Below are positions 51,727-61,384 of a stretch of DNA of 64,000 bases, piece by piece; the first letter of the stretch is position 1, and the number at the start of each line of letters is the position of its first letter. The stretch is taken from NCBI GenBank assembly GCA_938743325.2, contig OW568862.1:907501-971500 (forward strand). The letters are read 5' to 3'. This DNA comes from Pycnococcus provasolii (lineage: Eukaryota > Chlorophyta > Pseudoscourfieldiophyceae > Pseudoscourfieldiales > Pycnococcaceae). The notes beneath the pieces were generated by a model that saw only the letters and a program-made list of their open reading frames with translations, made no database searches and had not been told where the DNA came from. Made by a program: the position numbers and the translations under genes.

Positions 51727-54063
51727 ATGGCGTCGCCTCTTGTGTTCTCGTCGTACTCAATGAGCACTGCGTCGTCGTCATCCGTACGACCAAGAATTCG
51801 TGGTGGTGGTAGTAGTGGTGGTGGTGGTGGTGCCTTTGGTGGTGGTCGTCGTCATCCAGCTCGTCCTCGTATGCAAAAGTCGAAATCGTCGTTGGCGTCG
51901 CGTCGAAGGGGGATCGCAGCAACTACCATAACAACACGAGGAGGAGAAGGATCTTCTTACCACGACGGCGATGATGCTGCGAATTCTTCTTCTTCCACGC
52001 TCACGACGACCACTACGACGACGACGACGAAAAAACCATCGTCGTCGTCGTCCATCCGAGTTGGACGAGCGGGAGGAGGAGGCAAGAAGAAGACGGCGGA
52101 CCTCTCGGAATCATCATCACACTCACAACACTCACAGGAGGATCGCGATCGAGTCACGCTGCGTGCGAGTTTGATTGTTCCCGTGGTTCATGGGGAAGTG
52201 ATTGATGCTGCTGCTGCTCGTGCCGATCTTAACGACACCAAGCAGCAGACAGTCTCGCAGGTGCGTGCCAGCCTTTCCCGTCTTGAGGGGCAACTTCACG
52301 AGATGATCGTAGCTCTCGACGGAGCGACGCGGGCTCAGGCGGAGCAGCGGCAGATGGAGGAAGATGCACGCGTGGCTGAGGCTCGCGAATGGATCGCGGC
52401 ATGGCGTGCTCGCGGTGCAGCGCGCATCGTCGAAGATCTCGCAACGCACGCCTTGCCACCAGGACATGACGATGACGACGAGAAAACAACGCAGTCGGAG
52501 CAAGGGGAGGAGGAGGAGAGACCGACGCCGAAACGTCGTATGAGGGTCGCAATCATCGGAGCTGGACCGGCTGGTCTTGCGTGCGCGCTCATCATGGCAA
52601 ATCTGCGCGGATGCGACGTGCACGTCTTTGAGCGACGCAAGGATCCCAGCAAGGCTGATCTCAATCAAGCTTTTGTCTACAACATCGACGCACGTGGACG
52701 AAAGGTGCTCGAGCTGATTGACCACGAAGACGGAGATCTGATGGATGACATTGAGTCGAGAAGCGTGCCTGCCGGCGGCAAGCTGATGCTGAAGGTGGCG
52801 ACGCCGGACGGCACCATCACTCCGAGTGAGGTCACCTTTCGATCGAAGAGGACAAAAAGCCTGTGGCTGCCACGTCAGGCGCTTGTCGATGCGCTGCTGA
52901 ATGCGGTGAAGCGAGCACCACGCATCGCCCTCCACACGGGTTCGGCACCGGTCGTCAAAATCAGCGACGACTTGACGACAGTAACGATGGACGAGGAAAA
53001 AGGTGGTGTGGTCGTCAAGCCGCATCTCATCGTTGCTGCCGATGGCGCTCGATCCGCAACACGCCAGGCGATGGAAGATGCGGATGGGGCACGAGGACAC
53101 TTCGAGCCTCCTGTCATGCGTGCATCTCCCGCTGCGAATCTCAAGTACAAAGTGCTCGTGCTCTCAGACAAATTCGGATTTGTCAACGACGCAGCAGAAG
53201 TGGCAAAAGATGGGTCGAGCATGATTTCTGTGCGAGGCGCAGTGACTGATGGGCCGAGTCGCATGCGCCTTGGGCTCTTGCCCGTGCGGCCGCCGCAGAG
53301 GCGCACGGCGAACATCATCGCTTACGACGATCACGTGGTATGGGAGCACATGAGCACGGTGAGAGGTGCTGAACGCTACTTGGAGAACATGTTTCCTCAG
53401 GTGGATTGGTCGAAGGCGCTCGAACCCGGCGAGCTCGACCGCTTTGTGGCAGCATCCGGCGGGCGCTTCCCAACACCACAGGCGCCGAATCGACTTGCAT
53501 ACGTACCTCCTCTTCATCGTGATTCTAATAAGCGTGGTGATGAGGAATGCGTAGCCGCCGTGCTCACAGGTGATGCGGCGCACTGCTTCCCTCCTGACTT
53601 GGGCCAAGGCGTCAACTCGGCACTTGAGGATGTGCTTGTGCTTGACGAGGCGCTGGAGCACTCTCGAGATCTCTATCGCGCGACGTCGCCCGTGGAAATA
53701 GGGCGCTACGCCGCGACGCGGTACCGCAGGAAGCGCGAGCCTGACGCACGTGCCCTCGTGAACCTCGTGGCTGTTGGGTATCCGTGGCAGTACTCTCAGC
53801 CGGGAAGGATACAGAGTTTTCGCACGAAGCTGTGGGCGCTGAATTACCTTCTCCGTGCGGCACTCCACCGCGCGCTTCCTGCATGGTTCTGGCCGGCATG
53901 TTTCGTGATGGTGCAGAACTACACGGACGAGTCGTACGGAACGATTTGGCGGCGTGCGCAGCGTACGACGTGGCGCATTGTGGTGTTGTTGGTCACCGTA
54001 TTGGGTGCGGCAATTGTCAGCGTGATGCGGAGTGCATCGATGTTTGGATCAGCAGCGGTGTAA
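51727..54063 (+). CDS. FAD-dependent monooxygenase, kynurenine-monooxygenase-like, membrane-anchored
   Basis: 778 residues. Residues 1-140 are Ser/Thr/Gly-rich with trinucleotide-coded runs, possibly a plastid or mitochondrial leader. Residues 165-235 form a short coiled coil (VSQVRASLSRLEGQLHEMIV). The flavin domain starts with VAIIGAGPAGLACALIMANL (about 277), continues LNQAFVYNIDARGRKVLELI, then LIVAADGARSATRQAM, and has the ribityl motif GDAAHCFPPDLGQGVNSALE near 620. The C-terminus carries a hydrophobic segment (TWRIVVLLVTVLGAAIVSV), a tail anchor as in mitochondrial KMO. Substrate is inferred only. It is not closely similar to the monooxygenase at 32040. ATG 51727 is used. Confidence 0.82.
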   Translation: MASPLVFSSYSMSTASSSSVRPRIRGGGSSGGGGGAFGGGRRHPARPRMQKSKSSLASRRRGIAATTITTRGGEGSSYHDGDDAANSSSSTLTTTTTTTTTKKPSSSSSIRVGRAGGGGKKKTADLSESSSHSQHSQEDRDRVTLRASLIVPVVHGEVIDAAAARADLNDTKQQTVSQVRASLSRLEGQLHEMIVALDGATRAQAEQRQMEEDARVAEAREWIAAWRARGAARIVEDLATHALPPGHDDDDEKTTQSEQGEEEERPTPKRRMRVAIIGAGPAGLACALIMANLRGCDVHVFERRKDPSKADLNQAFVYNIDARGRKVLELIDHEDGDLMDDIESRSVPAGGKLMLKVATPDGTITPSEVTFRSKRTKSLWLPRQALVDALLNAVKRAPRIALHTGSAPVVKISDDLTTVTMDEEKGGVVVKPHLIVAADGARSATRQAMEDADGARGHFEPPVMRASPAANLKYKVLVLSDKFGFVNDAAEVAKDGSSMISVRGAVTDGPSRMRLGLLPVRPPQRRTANIIAYDDHVVWEHMSTVRGAERYLENMFPQVDWSKALEPGELDRFVAASGGRFPTPQAPNRLAYVPPLHRDSNKRGDEECVAAVLTGDAAHCFPPDLGQGVNSALEDVLVLDEALEHSRDLYRATSPVEIGRYAATRYRRKREPDARALVNLVAVGYPWQYSQPGRIQSFRTKLWALNYLLRAALHRALPAWFWPACFVMVQNYTDESYGTIWRRAQRTTWRIVVLLVTVLGAAIVSVMRSASMFGSAAV

Positions 54064-54361
54064 AAAGTGCGTACAGGGCGGCGGTGTAAAAAAATCAAAA
54101 GTCACAATCAAAAGTCACATCATTGAAAAAAAGTCGATCACCAGGAATGAAAGGTCCACACAAACCAACAAGAACCCTCCACAGCAAACCCCGAACGGAA
54201 CCAATTGCCCCGGAAACCGGAACCCCCAGACCTGTCGAGCCAGATTTGTCGACGTGGTTGTAGAAGAAATCTCCGCCCCAGGCCAACTGTTCGAGATCAG
54301 AAGTACCCGGTACCCTATCCCGAGTATTCATTTCCCCCTCGCTCCTCGCTCGGCTCTCCCC

Positions 54362-54456
54362 ATGTCGCTCTCAATGAGTGCCCTCAAGTGTCCTCGCGTG
54401 TCGTGTGTGCGTCAACAAAAGTCAGTTTGTGCTCACTCAAAAGTCAGCACTCATAA

Positions 54457-54487
<31 letters not shown>

Positions 54488-55045
54488 TCGTCGGCGGTTC
54501 CAGTAGCAGTCAGCCCCCTGGGAGCTCTCCGCGGGTTGGGGTTAGGACTAGTAGCCGTGTCCTGCACACCCGCGATAATGGCATCTTCTCTGGTGAATAT
54601 GGTACACCCACCCGCCGCACTCGCAATCCCGCAGACGTCCATCTGCGCCACGGAGGCGTGCGATGACAACGACTACAGCGGCATCGACCTCGCGGCGAAA
54701 GGCGAATTCTTCACCAAAGGCTCGCTCAAGCGCGCCAAGTTCATTAAGGTGAAGGCGAATGCCGTCAACTTCTTTGGCGCGGATCTCACGAATGCCGACT
54801 TCACAGACGCGGACCTGAGCGACGCGAACTTTGGACAGGCGAACATGAACGGTGTCAACCTCACCAATGCCAACCTCACCAACGCCATCGTCTCGTCTGC
54901 ACGGTTCGAAAATGCGATAATCGACAACACGGACTGGACTGACGTCATCATACGCAAGGATATCAACAATCAGCTTTGCGAGATAGCCAAGGGTGTGAAC
55001 CCCAAGACTGGCGTGGACACACGCGAGTCGCTCTTTTGTGAATAA
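54362..55045 (+). CDS. thylakoid lumenal pentapeptide-repeat protein (17.4-kDa type)
   Basis: 227 residues. A bipartite leader: Ser-rich basic plastid transit part, including a (TCG)n-coded Ser run at 54461-54493, then a hydrophobic lumen signal (ALRGLGLGLVAVSCTPAIMA) ending PAALA. The mature part has pentapeptide repeats (FFGADLTNADFTDADLSDAN, MNGVNLTNANLTNAIV) and the conserved tail TDWTDVIIRKDINNQLCEIA with NPKTGVDTRESLFC, matching the plant TL17.4 lumenal protein. Molecular role unknown even in plants. ATG 54362 is chosen; the frame is open upstream but lacks plausible coding sequence. Convergent with the DEAD-box gene. Confidence 0.87.
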
Positions 55046-55245
55046 GCTTTGTAAGGCTTTACGTTTGCGGCTTCTCCTTCATACCACTCACATTCACTAC
55101 CCGTACTCCAGCCCATTCAGCGGCGCCACTCCCATAAATAATTTCAACTCAAGCGCAAAAGTTCATAGAATATGATTACTTCAAACATTTATTTTGAACA
55201 ACAATTTCTTTTAGAAAAAAGAATCGCTTCCTTATACGGTTAGGT

Positions 55246-57510
55246 TCAGCGGCGGTATCCTCCTCCGCGACCTCCTCCTCCACGACCACCTGCACTCTGC
55301 TGTTGGCCGTAGCGCGTAAAAGGATTACCTCCTCCACGTCCTCCTCCACGTCCTCCTCCGCCGCCATATCCTCCTCCTCCGCGTCCTCCACCTCCGTATC
55401 CTCCATATCCGCGTCCTCCCCCTCCGTATCCTCCTCCACCGCGTCCACCTCCGTATCCTCCTCCACCTCGTCCGCCGCCATATCCACCACCCTGCTGGCC
55501 TCCGTATCCACCGCCATTTCCTCCTGCGGGCGCTTCCGCAAGCTCGGGCAGCGACTCTGCCTCCTCGAGCGTGCCGCCGAGATCGCCCGATCGCGGACCA
55601 GCGCAGGTGATGAAAGCGTCCACCTTGTCCACGGGAACGTCGAACACGGCTCCGGTGCCGTCCTTCAGCAAACTAACGCGGCGCACATTGTCGACGAGAT
55701 TCTCCGGCAAGACGCGACGCAACGCGGTCCACACGTACGCGTTGCGCTCAATCTTGCTTCTTAAATTCGATCCCGTGAAGAGCAGCGTAACGCTGTCCGC
55801 GTGCGCAGTCAGAAGGCTGCGCTTCGTTACGGTCGTGTGCCCGGCGATGGCAGCGAGCGCCTGCGCGAGAACGTCCGTGTCCGTCAGGCCCTCCGCCTTG
55901 TTCTCGATGAGACCCGCGGCAGCTTCAAGGAACAGCCGGCTCGCTTCCACTGGCACAGTTCTCACCTTCTCAGCCGCACCCTCCGCTGCGGCAAGCGCAA
56001 GTTCTTTCGCGGTGGGCGTGCCAATACGCTCGAGCTTCACGCCCGCGCGCCTCTCGATATTGTCCATGAGGTACGACTTGTTCTGCCCGAACAGCGTGAC
56101 GGAGGTTCCCGACGTGTTGGCGCGTCCCGTTCGCCCGGAGCGGTGGATGTACGTTTCGAAGTCCTTCGGTGGCTCAATCTGCACGACGAGCTCGACACCC
56201 GCAATGTCAAGTCCTCGCGCAGCCACGTCGGTGGCGACGAGGATCGTGAACTTTGCGTCACGGAATCCCTTGAGCGTCGCCTCGCGCTGCGCCTGCGGGA
56301 TGTCGCCGTGCAGGACGCGCGCGCCGATGGCATCCGCGAGCTGCCCCGACAGCTCATTGGCGTCATTTTTGGTTTCCGTAAACACGAGGCACCGGCTCTT
56401 TCCGTTGCGACCGTAGCATCGCACAACATCCTCCGCCACCTGAGCTCTGCTCTGCCAGTGGCACGGCAGCGCGAGGTGCCTGACATCCGCGGACGCCTTC
56501 ATCTTGTCCGTACCCACGAGGTCGACGGACGTGGTTTTTTCCGGTCCACGCTGGAATCGTCGCGCGATGTCGCGCACCCACGGCGGGACGGTGGCGGAGA
56601 AGAGGAGCGTCTGTCCTTCGTACGCGGTTCCCTCTCCTCCCGCGCAGCCGAGGATCATCTCAACATCTTCGACGAATCCCATCTTGAGCATTTCGTCCGC
56701 CTCGTCGAGGCACCGGAACAGGACGTTGTCGAGCGTGAGCGTACCTCGCGTGATGAAGTCCTTGACGCGACCTGGCGTTCCGATGACGGCGTCGCACCCT
56801 CGCCTGAGCTCAGACTCCTGCGGTGGCATTGGGCTTCCTCCGTACACGCATACTGCTTTCAGTCCTTCCGCGCGTGCGACGAGCTCGAAGTCGGCGTGCA
56901 CCTGTTTCGCGAGCTCGCGCGTGGGTGCGAGAACGAGCACGCGCGGTCCTCGTCTTTTGCTGGCATCCTTGGTTGGTCCGTCGTTGACGAGCCTCATCAT
57001 GATGGGAAGCACGAAAGCGAGCGTTTTGCCTTGTCCTGTCTTAGCACGTCCTGTGAGGTCCATTCCGTCGTAGATGGGGTTGAATGTTTTCGCCTGGATG
57101 GGAAACAGCGCCTTGATTCCCTTGTCCGTGAGAACCTTCTTGACTTTTTCCGAGATGCGAAAGTTGGAAATGGCCAGAGGGTCCGCCTCCTCCGAGGGCT
57201 CCTCCTCCTCTGAGGCGCCCTCTGATGGTTCAGGCGCAGGCGCCATATCATGCAAGGATGCTGCATTATTCTCGTCCGAAGACTTTTTAGCTTTCTTCGA
57301 CGAAGGTTCCGAAGACTTTGATTTCGACGCCTTTTCCTTTTTCAACGACGACGACTTTTTTCCTACTAACGACGATGGAGACTTTATCGGCGTATCCAGA
57401 CCAGAAGGCGAATCCTGAAGAAGAGCATCCGGCACGAGAGCATCCGCTGACGCTGACGATGAACGTGATCGTTTCTTACTACTACTCGCATCGCGCGTGG
57501 AGGACCCCAT
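55246..57510 (-). CDS. DEAD-box RNA helicase, nucleolar DDX21/RH7 type with GUCT domain
   Basis: 754 residues. Lys/Ser/Glu-rich head (1-125), then the helicase core: Q motif region ALFPIQAKTFNPIYDG, motif I AKTGQGKT, Ia PTRELAKQV, II LDEADEML, III FSAT, V ATDVAARGLDIAG, VI YIHRSGRTGRA. A GUCT domain follows (KRSLLTAHADSVTLLFTG, TGAVFDVPVDKVDAFI), which is limited to the DDX21/DDX50 and plant RH3/RH7/PRH75 group, then a long RGG/GGYGG tail coded by a CCTCC-rich repeat (55258-55520). The nuclear-type basic head and no transit peptide favour nucleolar rRNA processing over the plastid RH3. ATG 57510. Confidence 0.92.
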   Translation of the reverse strand: MGSSTRDASSSKKRSRSSSASADALVPDALLQDSPSGLDTPIKSPSSLVGKKSSSLKKEKASKSKSSEPSSKKAKKSSDENNAASLHDMAPAPEPSEGASEEEEPSEEADPLAISNFRISEKVKKVLTDKGIKALFPIQAKTFNPIYDGMDLTGRAKTGQGKTLAFVLPIMMRLVNDGPTKDASKRRGPRVLVLAPTRELAKQVHADFELVARAEGLKAVCVYGGSPMPPQESELRRGCDAVIGTPGRVKDFITRGTLTLDNVLFRCLDEADEMLKMGFVEDVEMILGCAGGEGTAYEGQTLLFSATVPPWVRDIARRFQRGPEKTTSVDLVGTDKMKASADVRHLALPCHWQSRAQVAEDVVRCYGRNGKSRCLVFTETKNDANELSGQLADAIGARVLHGDIPQAQREATLKGFRDAKFTILVATDVAARGLDIAGVELVVQIEPPKDFETYIHRSGRTGRANTSGTSVTLFGQNKSYLMDNIERRAGVKLERIGTPTAKELALAAAEGAAEKVRTVPVEASRLFLEAAAGLIENKAEGLTDTDVLAQALAAIAGHTTVTKRSLLTAHADSVTLLFTGSNLRSKIERNAYVWTALRRVLPENLVDNVRRVSLLKDGTGAVFDVPVDKVDAFITCAGPRSGDLGGTLEEAESLPELAEAPAGGNGGGYGGQQGGGYGGGRGGGGYGGGRGGGGYGGGGRGYGGYGGGGRGGGGYGGGGGRGGGRGGGNPFTRYGQQQSAGGRGGGGRGGGYRR

Positions 57511-58024
57511 GCTGAGTGGAGTGGATGTGTAGAATGGCGGCCTGGCGGCGGCGGGGCCTCTCAGAGAGCGAAGGGGGACGAACGAGACCGGAACGAGAAC
57601 GACTGAACAGTGAACGAGGGGCCCACGAGCAGTGAGACCCGACAAAAAGTGAGTTCGCCGACCCCTGATTTTCTAGTTTTCTTTGCCCCCCCCCCTGGCA
57701 GCCTCCTTCCTGGTGGGCCTCAGATCAGGACGAAGAATCACAAATTCAGCAAGGACAAGGGAGTAAAGTAAACGCGGGGTTCGGGGTTAGAAGTCGTGAA
57801 CGACCTTAAGAAACGGCCCGTGTACGCGACTCGCGGGAGAATAGTGAAACTGATTACAGTACTGTACAGAGATACATCTCAACCGAGTTAGACAGGATTT
57901 ACCTGGGTATCCGGCGCCGTTACCGGCGTTACCCGGGTGAGCGGCGCTACTACCTGGGTGAGCGGCGTTACTGCCTTGGTGAGCTGATGTTTCGCGAAAT
58001 GCCCGAATTCCGCGATATTCGCGA
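57511..58024. other. intergenic with minisatellite
   Basis: 514 nt between two minus-strand genes. It has a C-run (57688-57697) and the ACCTGGGTGAGCGGCG minisatellite listed next. No supported gene. Confidence 0.5.
57899..57984. repeat. short minisatellite, TACCTGGGTGAGCGGCGT units
   Basis: About four imperfect 20-29-nt units of (T)TACCYGGGTGAGCGGCGYTA next to the 3' end of the small minus-strand gene. Confidence 0.6.
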
Positions 58025-58372
58025 TCATCGCGAATTCGCGAGGTTGAGCTTTTTCATTTTGTTTGGGATCCGCGTCAGAAACGTCGTCCCGTGCTTGCTC
58101 AGTCCGAGAGACTTGTTCAGCCTCTCGATGGACGCCTCCTGGTACGACAACGCGGCCACGTCCCTGCTGCAGAGGCTCACCTGCGCGAGGAGCTCCTCAA
58201 TCACAAAGGCGAGCGCGGAGAAGGCGAGCACGTCATCGATCTCCGCCAGCGGCGCCAGCTTCGACTGGGCGGACATGCTGATGGCCTTGTGGATGGAACC
58301 CTGCGCGGCCTTCTCCACGTCGTCGGCCAAGCGGTTGAGCGCTTTGCCGATCGAGATGGCACTATCAGACAT
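58025..58372 (-). CDS. small helical protein, possibly C1D/LRP1-like
   Basis: 115 residues, all-helical and basic at the end (RIPNKMKKLNLANSR). Helices SISIGKALNRLADDVEKA-like and DDVLAFSALAFVIEELLAQV, LSYQEASIERLNKSLGL recall the C1D/Rrp47 exosome-cofactor domain in layout (Leu-Pro-Leu turn, long helix, Glu-Arg-Leu-Asn). The resemblance is weak, and the name is tentative. ATG 58372 is the better start; the frame reaches further upstream without similarity. The TGA stop sits inside a perfect inverted repeat (58017-58035). Confidence 0.45.
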   Translation of the reverse strand: MSDSAISIGKALNRLADDVEKAAQGSIHKAISMSAQSKLAPLAEIDDVLAFSALAFVIEELLAQVSLCSRDVAALSYQEASIERLNKSLGLSKHGTTFLTRIPNKMKKLNLANSR

Positions 58373-58842
58373 GCACTTTTGACGTGGTAGATACAGAGGC
58401 GCTGGAGGTGTCCAAGGACGCTCCATAGGGGGAGGATGGGATGGGATGGGAGGAATATTCGGAGGGGAGCAAGGCCCTAATTGAAAAATCTTCGCAACAC
58501 CTTTGAACTTTTTTAACCTGGACAGGTGGACCTAACCTCCCCCTATGGAAGGCTGCCCTCTCAGTGAGCAAGGCCCTTGATTGAAATCTTGGCATCCTTT
58601 TTGTCTTTTTTGCCCTGGACAGCTGGACCTAAGGTAAACTCCCCTAATAAGGCCGGGCGAACCATACCAAATAATTGGGGCCTGGGACGAAGGGACACAC
58701 ACACAGGCCAATAAAGGGCGTTTTGTTGTGAGTGATTTCTCTCAAACTTCTTTTTAGTTTTTTTTCCCTTCCCTGCCCTCCGCCCGGAATTCCGGGTTTT
58801 CATTGCATTGATTAGCACTTCTCGCCATCCATCCCAACTGGC
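58373..58842. other. divergent intergenic with a diverged 99-nt direct repeat
   Basis: 470 nt. Two related ~85-nt segments begin GAGCAAGGCC at 58467 and 58566. No supported gene. Confidence 0.5.
58467..58650. repeat. imperfect tandem duplication, period 99 nt
   Basis: Both copies run GAGCAAGGCCC...TTGAAA...CTTTTTT...CCTGGACAGSTGGACCTAA...CTCCCCTA, with small indels. Confidence 0.65.
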
Positions 58843-60507
58843 ATGGCGCAGCACTCGTTGGGTGCCGCTGCACTCGCCGGAGTGCCCTTTGTTGTGTCCT
58901 CGGATAACGCCACAGACACGTCCTCGGATGACGAAGGGGACGCGAGGGAACTCGGGTCGTCAGGGGACATGCACGGTGCCCAGGCGGCGTGCGCGGGACC
59001 GTCAGCCTCGCTGTGGTCGTCCACCATCAACCTCGCTGTCAGCGCCGTCGGGGCTGGCATACTCAGCCTGCCCAACTCGCTCTCCAACTCAGGTTACGTG
59101 CTCGGACCACTCCTGATAACATTCTTCGGTATCACAGTGGACTACAGCCTCGTGCTCCTGTTCCGGTGTGGACGCGCGTGCGGCGAGACGGAGTACGACA
59201 GGCTCGCGCTCAGGTACCTGGGAAACTCAGGCGCCTTTGTCGTCAAAATTGCACTCATGCTGCTCTTAATAGGCGCGCTCGTCACGCTCGTCATCATATT
59301 CGGCGACCTGCTCACAAGCGTCATGGACGAGCTGGGATTCCAGTTCCCCGCGGCGTTTGGCGGACGCGTCAAAAGGGGAACAGGCGGAGGAGGTGGGTCA
59401 GGCTTCGAGCCCGTCCTTAAGCCGGAGGACATCAAGTTCTCCGCGCGCGCAACCGTGACCATCGCCGCGATGGCTGCAGTGTTCCCGCTCACGCTCTCGA
59501 AGAGTCTCACCAGCCTGCGCTTTGTCAGCCTCGGCGCCGTCATCGCGGTGGTCGCCGTGACGGGCGCGATGGCACTTCGACTCGGGCAGATGGACCACCC
59601 GGCCCGTGACGTGAAGCCAGTTAAGTTATCGCACTCCATCTTCCTCGCCATGCCCGTGCAGTTCCTCGCGTACTGCTGCCAGTTCAACATACTACCGCTC
59701 TACAACGAACTTCCCGCAAACCTCAAGCCGAAAATGCCCGCAGTCATCCACACCACCGTGCTGGGAATTATGGTCCCGCTCTACGCCGTCTTCGCACTGC
59801 TGGGGTACTTCAGCTTCGGGGACAAGGTGCACAGCCTCGTTCTCGACGACTACTCAAAAGATATGCTGATGACGATGATGAAGGCGGTGATCGCATTCGT
59901 CAACCTCGTCAAGCTGCCTCTGCTCGCGCTTCCCACGCGGCAGGTGATTAACGAAACGCTCTTCGGACGGCCGGAGCTCGAGAGCCCGTTCGGAACCTTT
60001 TTCGAGATGCTGCTGATCAACAGCTTCGTCACGGCTGCCGCGATTGCGCTCGGCGACCTGCGGAAGGCGTTCGACCTCGTCGGAAGCACGAGCGGCGTTC
60101 TGATCATGTTCACCTTACCTGGCCTCTTCGCGGTGCAGGAGGCTCGCGAGCGTCTGCAAATGCGCGCCATCTTCCTCGCTGAGGTGTCGAGCACCACCGC
60201 GGCTCCGCCTGCGGTGGCGGTGGATGAGATGCACGTGCCACTGCTGGGCAATGCACCGTTGACGCCGCCTCGCGCGCGAAGCAGGGGGCTTCGCGACGCG
60301 CTCGACGACAGGTCGTCGAGCGCGTCGCACGACGCGCGTCGACCACGAGCCGCAAGCGCCGACTTCCCAAGTCTCGTGGGGTTGAAGCGTGGGCGCTCAG
60401 GTGAGCTGTACGATCTCGTGCTCGCGAGTGGAATGGTCGTGCTTGGCGTGGGCCTTGGCGCACTTTCGCTGCGCGAGACTATCGTGAGCTGGAACGATCC
60501 GGCTTAG
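58843..60507 (+). CDS. AAAP-family amino-acid transporter (SLC38-like)
   Basis: 554 residues. A ~55-residue acidic N-terminal tail precedes TM1, LAVSAVGAGILSLPNSLSNS, with the glycine-rich unwound motif (GAGIL) characteristic of SLC38/AVT vesicular and vacuolar transporters. Further segments include VVKIALMLLLIGALVTLVII, LAMPVQFLAYCCQFNILPLY and VLGIMVPLYAVFALLGYFSF; about eleven in total, ending ASGMVVLGVGLGALSL. An insert of ~30 residues (Gly-rich) sits in the loop near residue 180, and an Arg/Ser-rich loop near 470-510 precedes the last helix. ATG 58843. Tandem with MPDU1-like, 202 nt apart. Substrate unknown. Confidence 0.87.
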   Translation: MAQHSLGAAALAGVPFVVSSDNATDTSSDDEGDARELGSSGDMHGAQAACAGPSASLWSSTINLAVSAVGAGILSLPNSLSNSGYVLGPLLITFFGITVDYSLVLLFRCGRACGETEYDRLALRYLGNSGAFVVKIALMLLLIGALVTLVIIFGDLLTSVMDELGFQFPAAFGGRVKRGTGGGGGSGFEPVLKPEDIKFSARATVTIAAMAAVFPLTLSKSLTSLRFVSLGAVIAVVAVTGAMALRLGQMDHPARDVKPVKLSHSIFLAMPVQFLAYCCQFNILPLYNELPANLKPKMPAVIHTTVLGIMVPLYAVFALLGYFSFGDKVHSLVLDDYSKDMLMTMMKAVIAFVNLVKLPLLALPTRQVINETLFGRPELESPFGTFFEMLLINSFVTAAAIALGDLRKAFDLVGSTSGVLIMFTLPGLFAVQEARERLQMRAIFLAEVSSTTAAPPAVAVDEMHVPLLGNAPLTPPRARSRGLRDALDDRSSSASHDARRPRAASADFPSLVGLKRGRSGELYDLVLASGMVVLGVGLGALSLRETIVSWNDPA

Positions 60508-60709
60508 TAGGATAATGAGGAGGACTTTTCTTAGTATAGTACGCCTTGCAGATGTAGAGATTTTAACTTATTTGTAATGTTAATGACGTGACATTATAGT
60601 AAAGTATTGATTATAATGGAGCAATCTTCTGGTTCCGCAACAAAGCCACTAATCCCCTAATCCCCAAACCCCTCGCGCTGCAGGAGGCGGGTCATTTTTT
60701 GTTATCATC

Positions 60710-61342
60710 ATGAATCCACTGATGATGGCGCAGCTCGTCTCGTTCATCTCGTGGTGCGCATCCGTCGGTGGCATGCTCGTGAGTATACCGCAAATTGTGC
60801 GAATCGTACAAAACACATCTGCGCATGGCATATCATCGTTTGCAGTTGTCTTGAATATGCTCAGCAACGTTGCGTCTTCATCGTACAACATTCGAATGAA
60901 TACCACATTCGCCGCATGGGGGGAGGCGCCCGCGCAGGCAATTTCGGCGTTATTCATTCTCTTGCTCAAGCGTAAATATGATGGAGAACGCTATGCTGCA
61001 CACGCAATCGTAATCACGGGAGGTGCGTGCGTTCTTCTCATGTTGACGAGTGTTGTCCCAACCAATTTGCTGGTTTCATTACCTCCATTTTTTGGTGGTC
61101 TGTCTGTCATCCCGCAAATACTCGCGATTCGTCGTCAAGGTGGCATAGGCAACCTCGCATTTGAGCCTGTTTTGTTCGGAACAATTGGGTACGCGATACG
61201 ACTCGTGACGACGCTTTATTTGGTTCCTGCTCGAAGTGCGCTCATTGCCGCTGCAGCTCTTTTTGCGTTGAACGCTTCTTTGCTCGCACAGATGTGCGTG
61301 CTCCAAATACGAAACAAGAAGAAGGGGCGATACAGTAAGTGA
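60710..61342 (+). CDS. MPDU1-like PQ-loop membrane protein
   Basis: 210 residues with about seven hydrophobic segments and two PQ-loop motifs: SIPQIVRI (about residue 26) and VIPQILAI (about 134). The segment HGISSFAVVLNMLSNVASSS followed by YNIR and FAAWGE is the MPDU1/SL15 signature, the ER protein needed to use mannose- and glucose-phosphate dolichol in N-glycosylation and GPI synthesis. SWEET sugar transporters are related but differ at this block. Slightly shorter than human MPDU1 (247). No intron. The stop lies 43 nt from the convergent XPC stop. Confidence 0.8.
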   Translation: MNPLMMAQLVSFISWCASVGGMLVSIPQIVRIVQNTSAHGISSFAVVLNMLSNVASSSYNIRMNTTFAAWGEAPAQAISALFILLLKRKYDGERYAAHAIVITGGACVLLMLTSVVPTNLLVSLPPFFGGLSVIPQILAIRRQGGIGNLAFEPVLFGTIGYAIRLVTTLYLVPARSALIAAAALFALNASLLAQMCVLQIRNKKKGRYSK

Positions 61343-61384
61343 AGAAAATTACATACGTAGTAAAACACAACAATTTACAAATGT

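Noticed and set aside
55801-57213. 470-codon open frame antisense to the DEAD-box helicase
   Set aside because: It mirrors a highly conserved helicase on the other strand; long antisense frames arise from GC-biased third codon positions.
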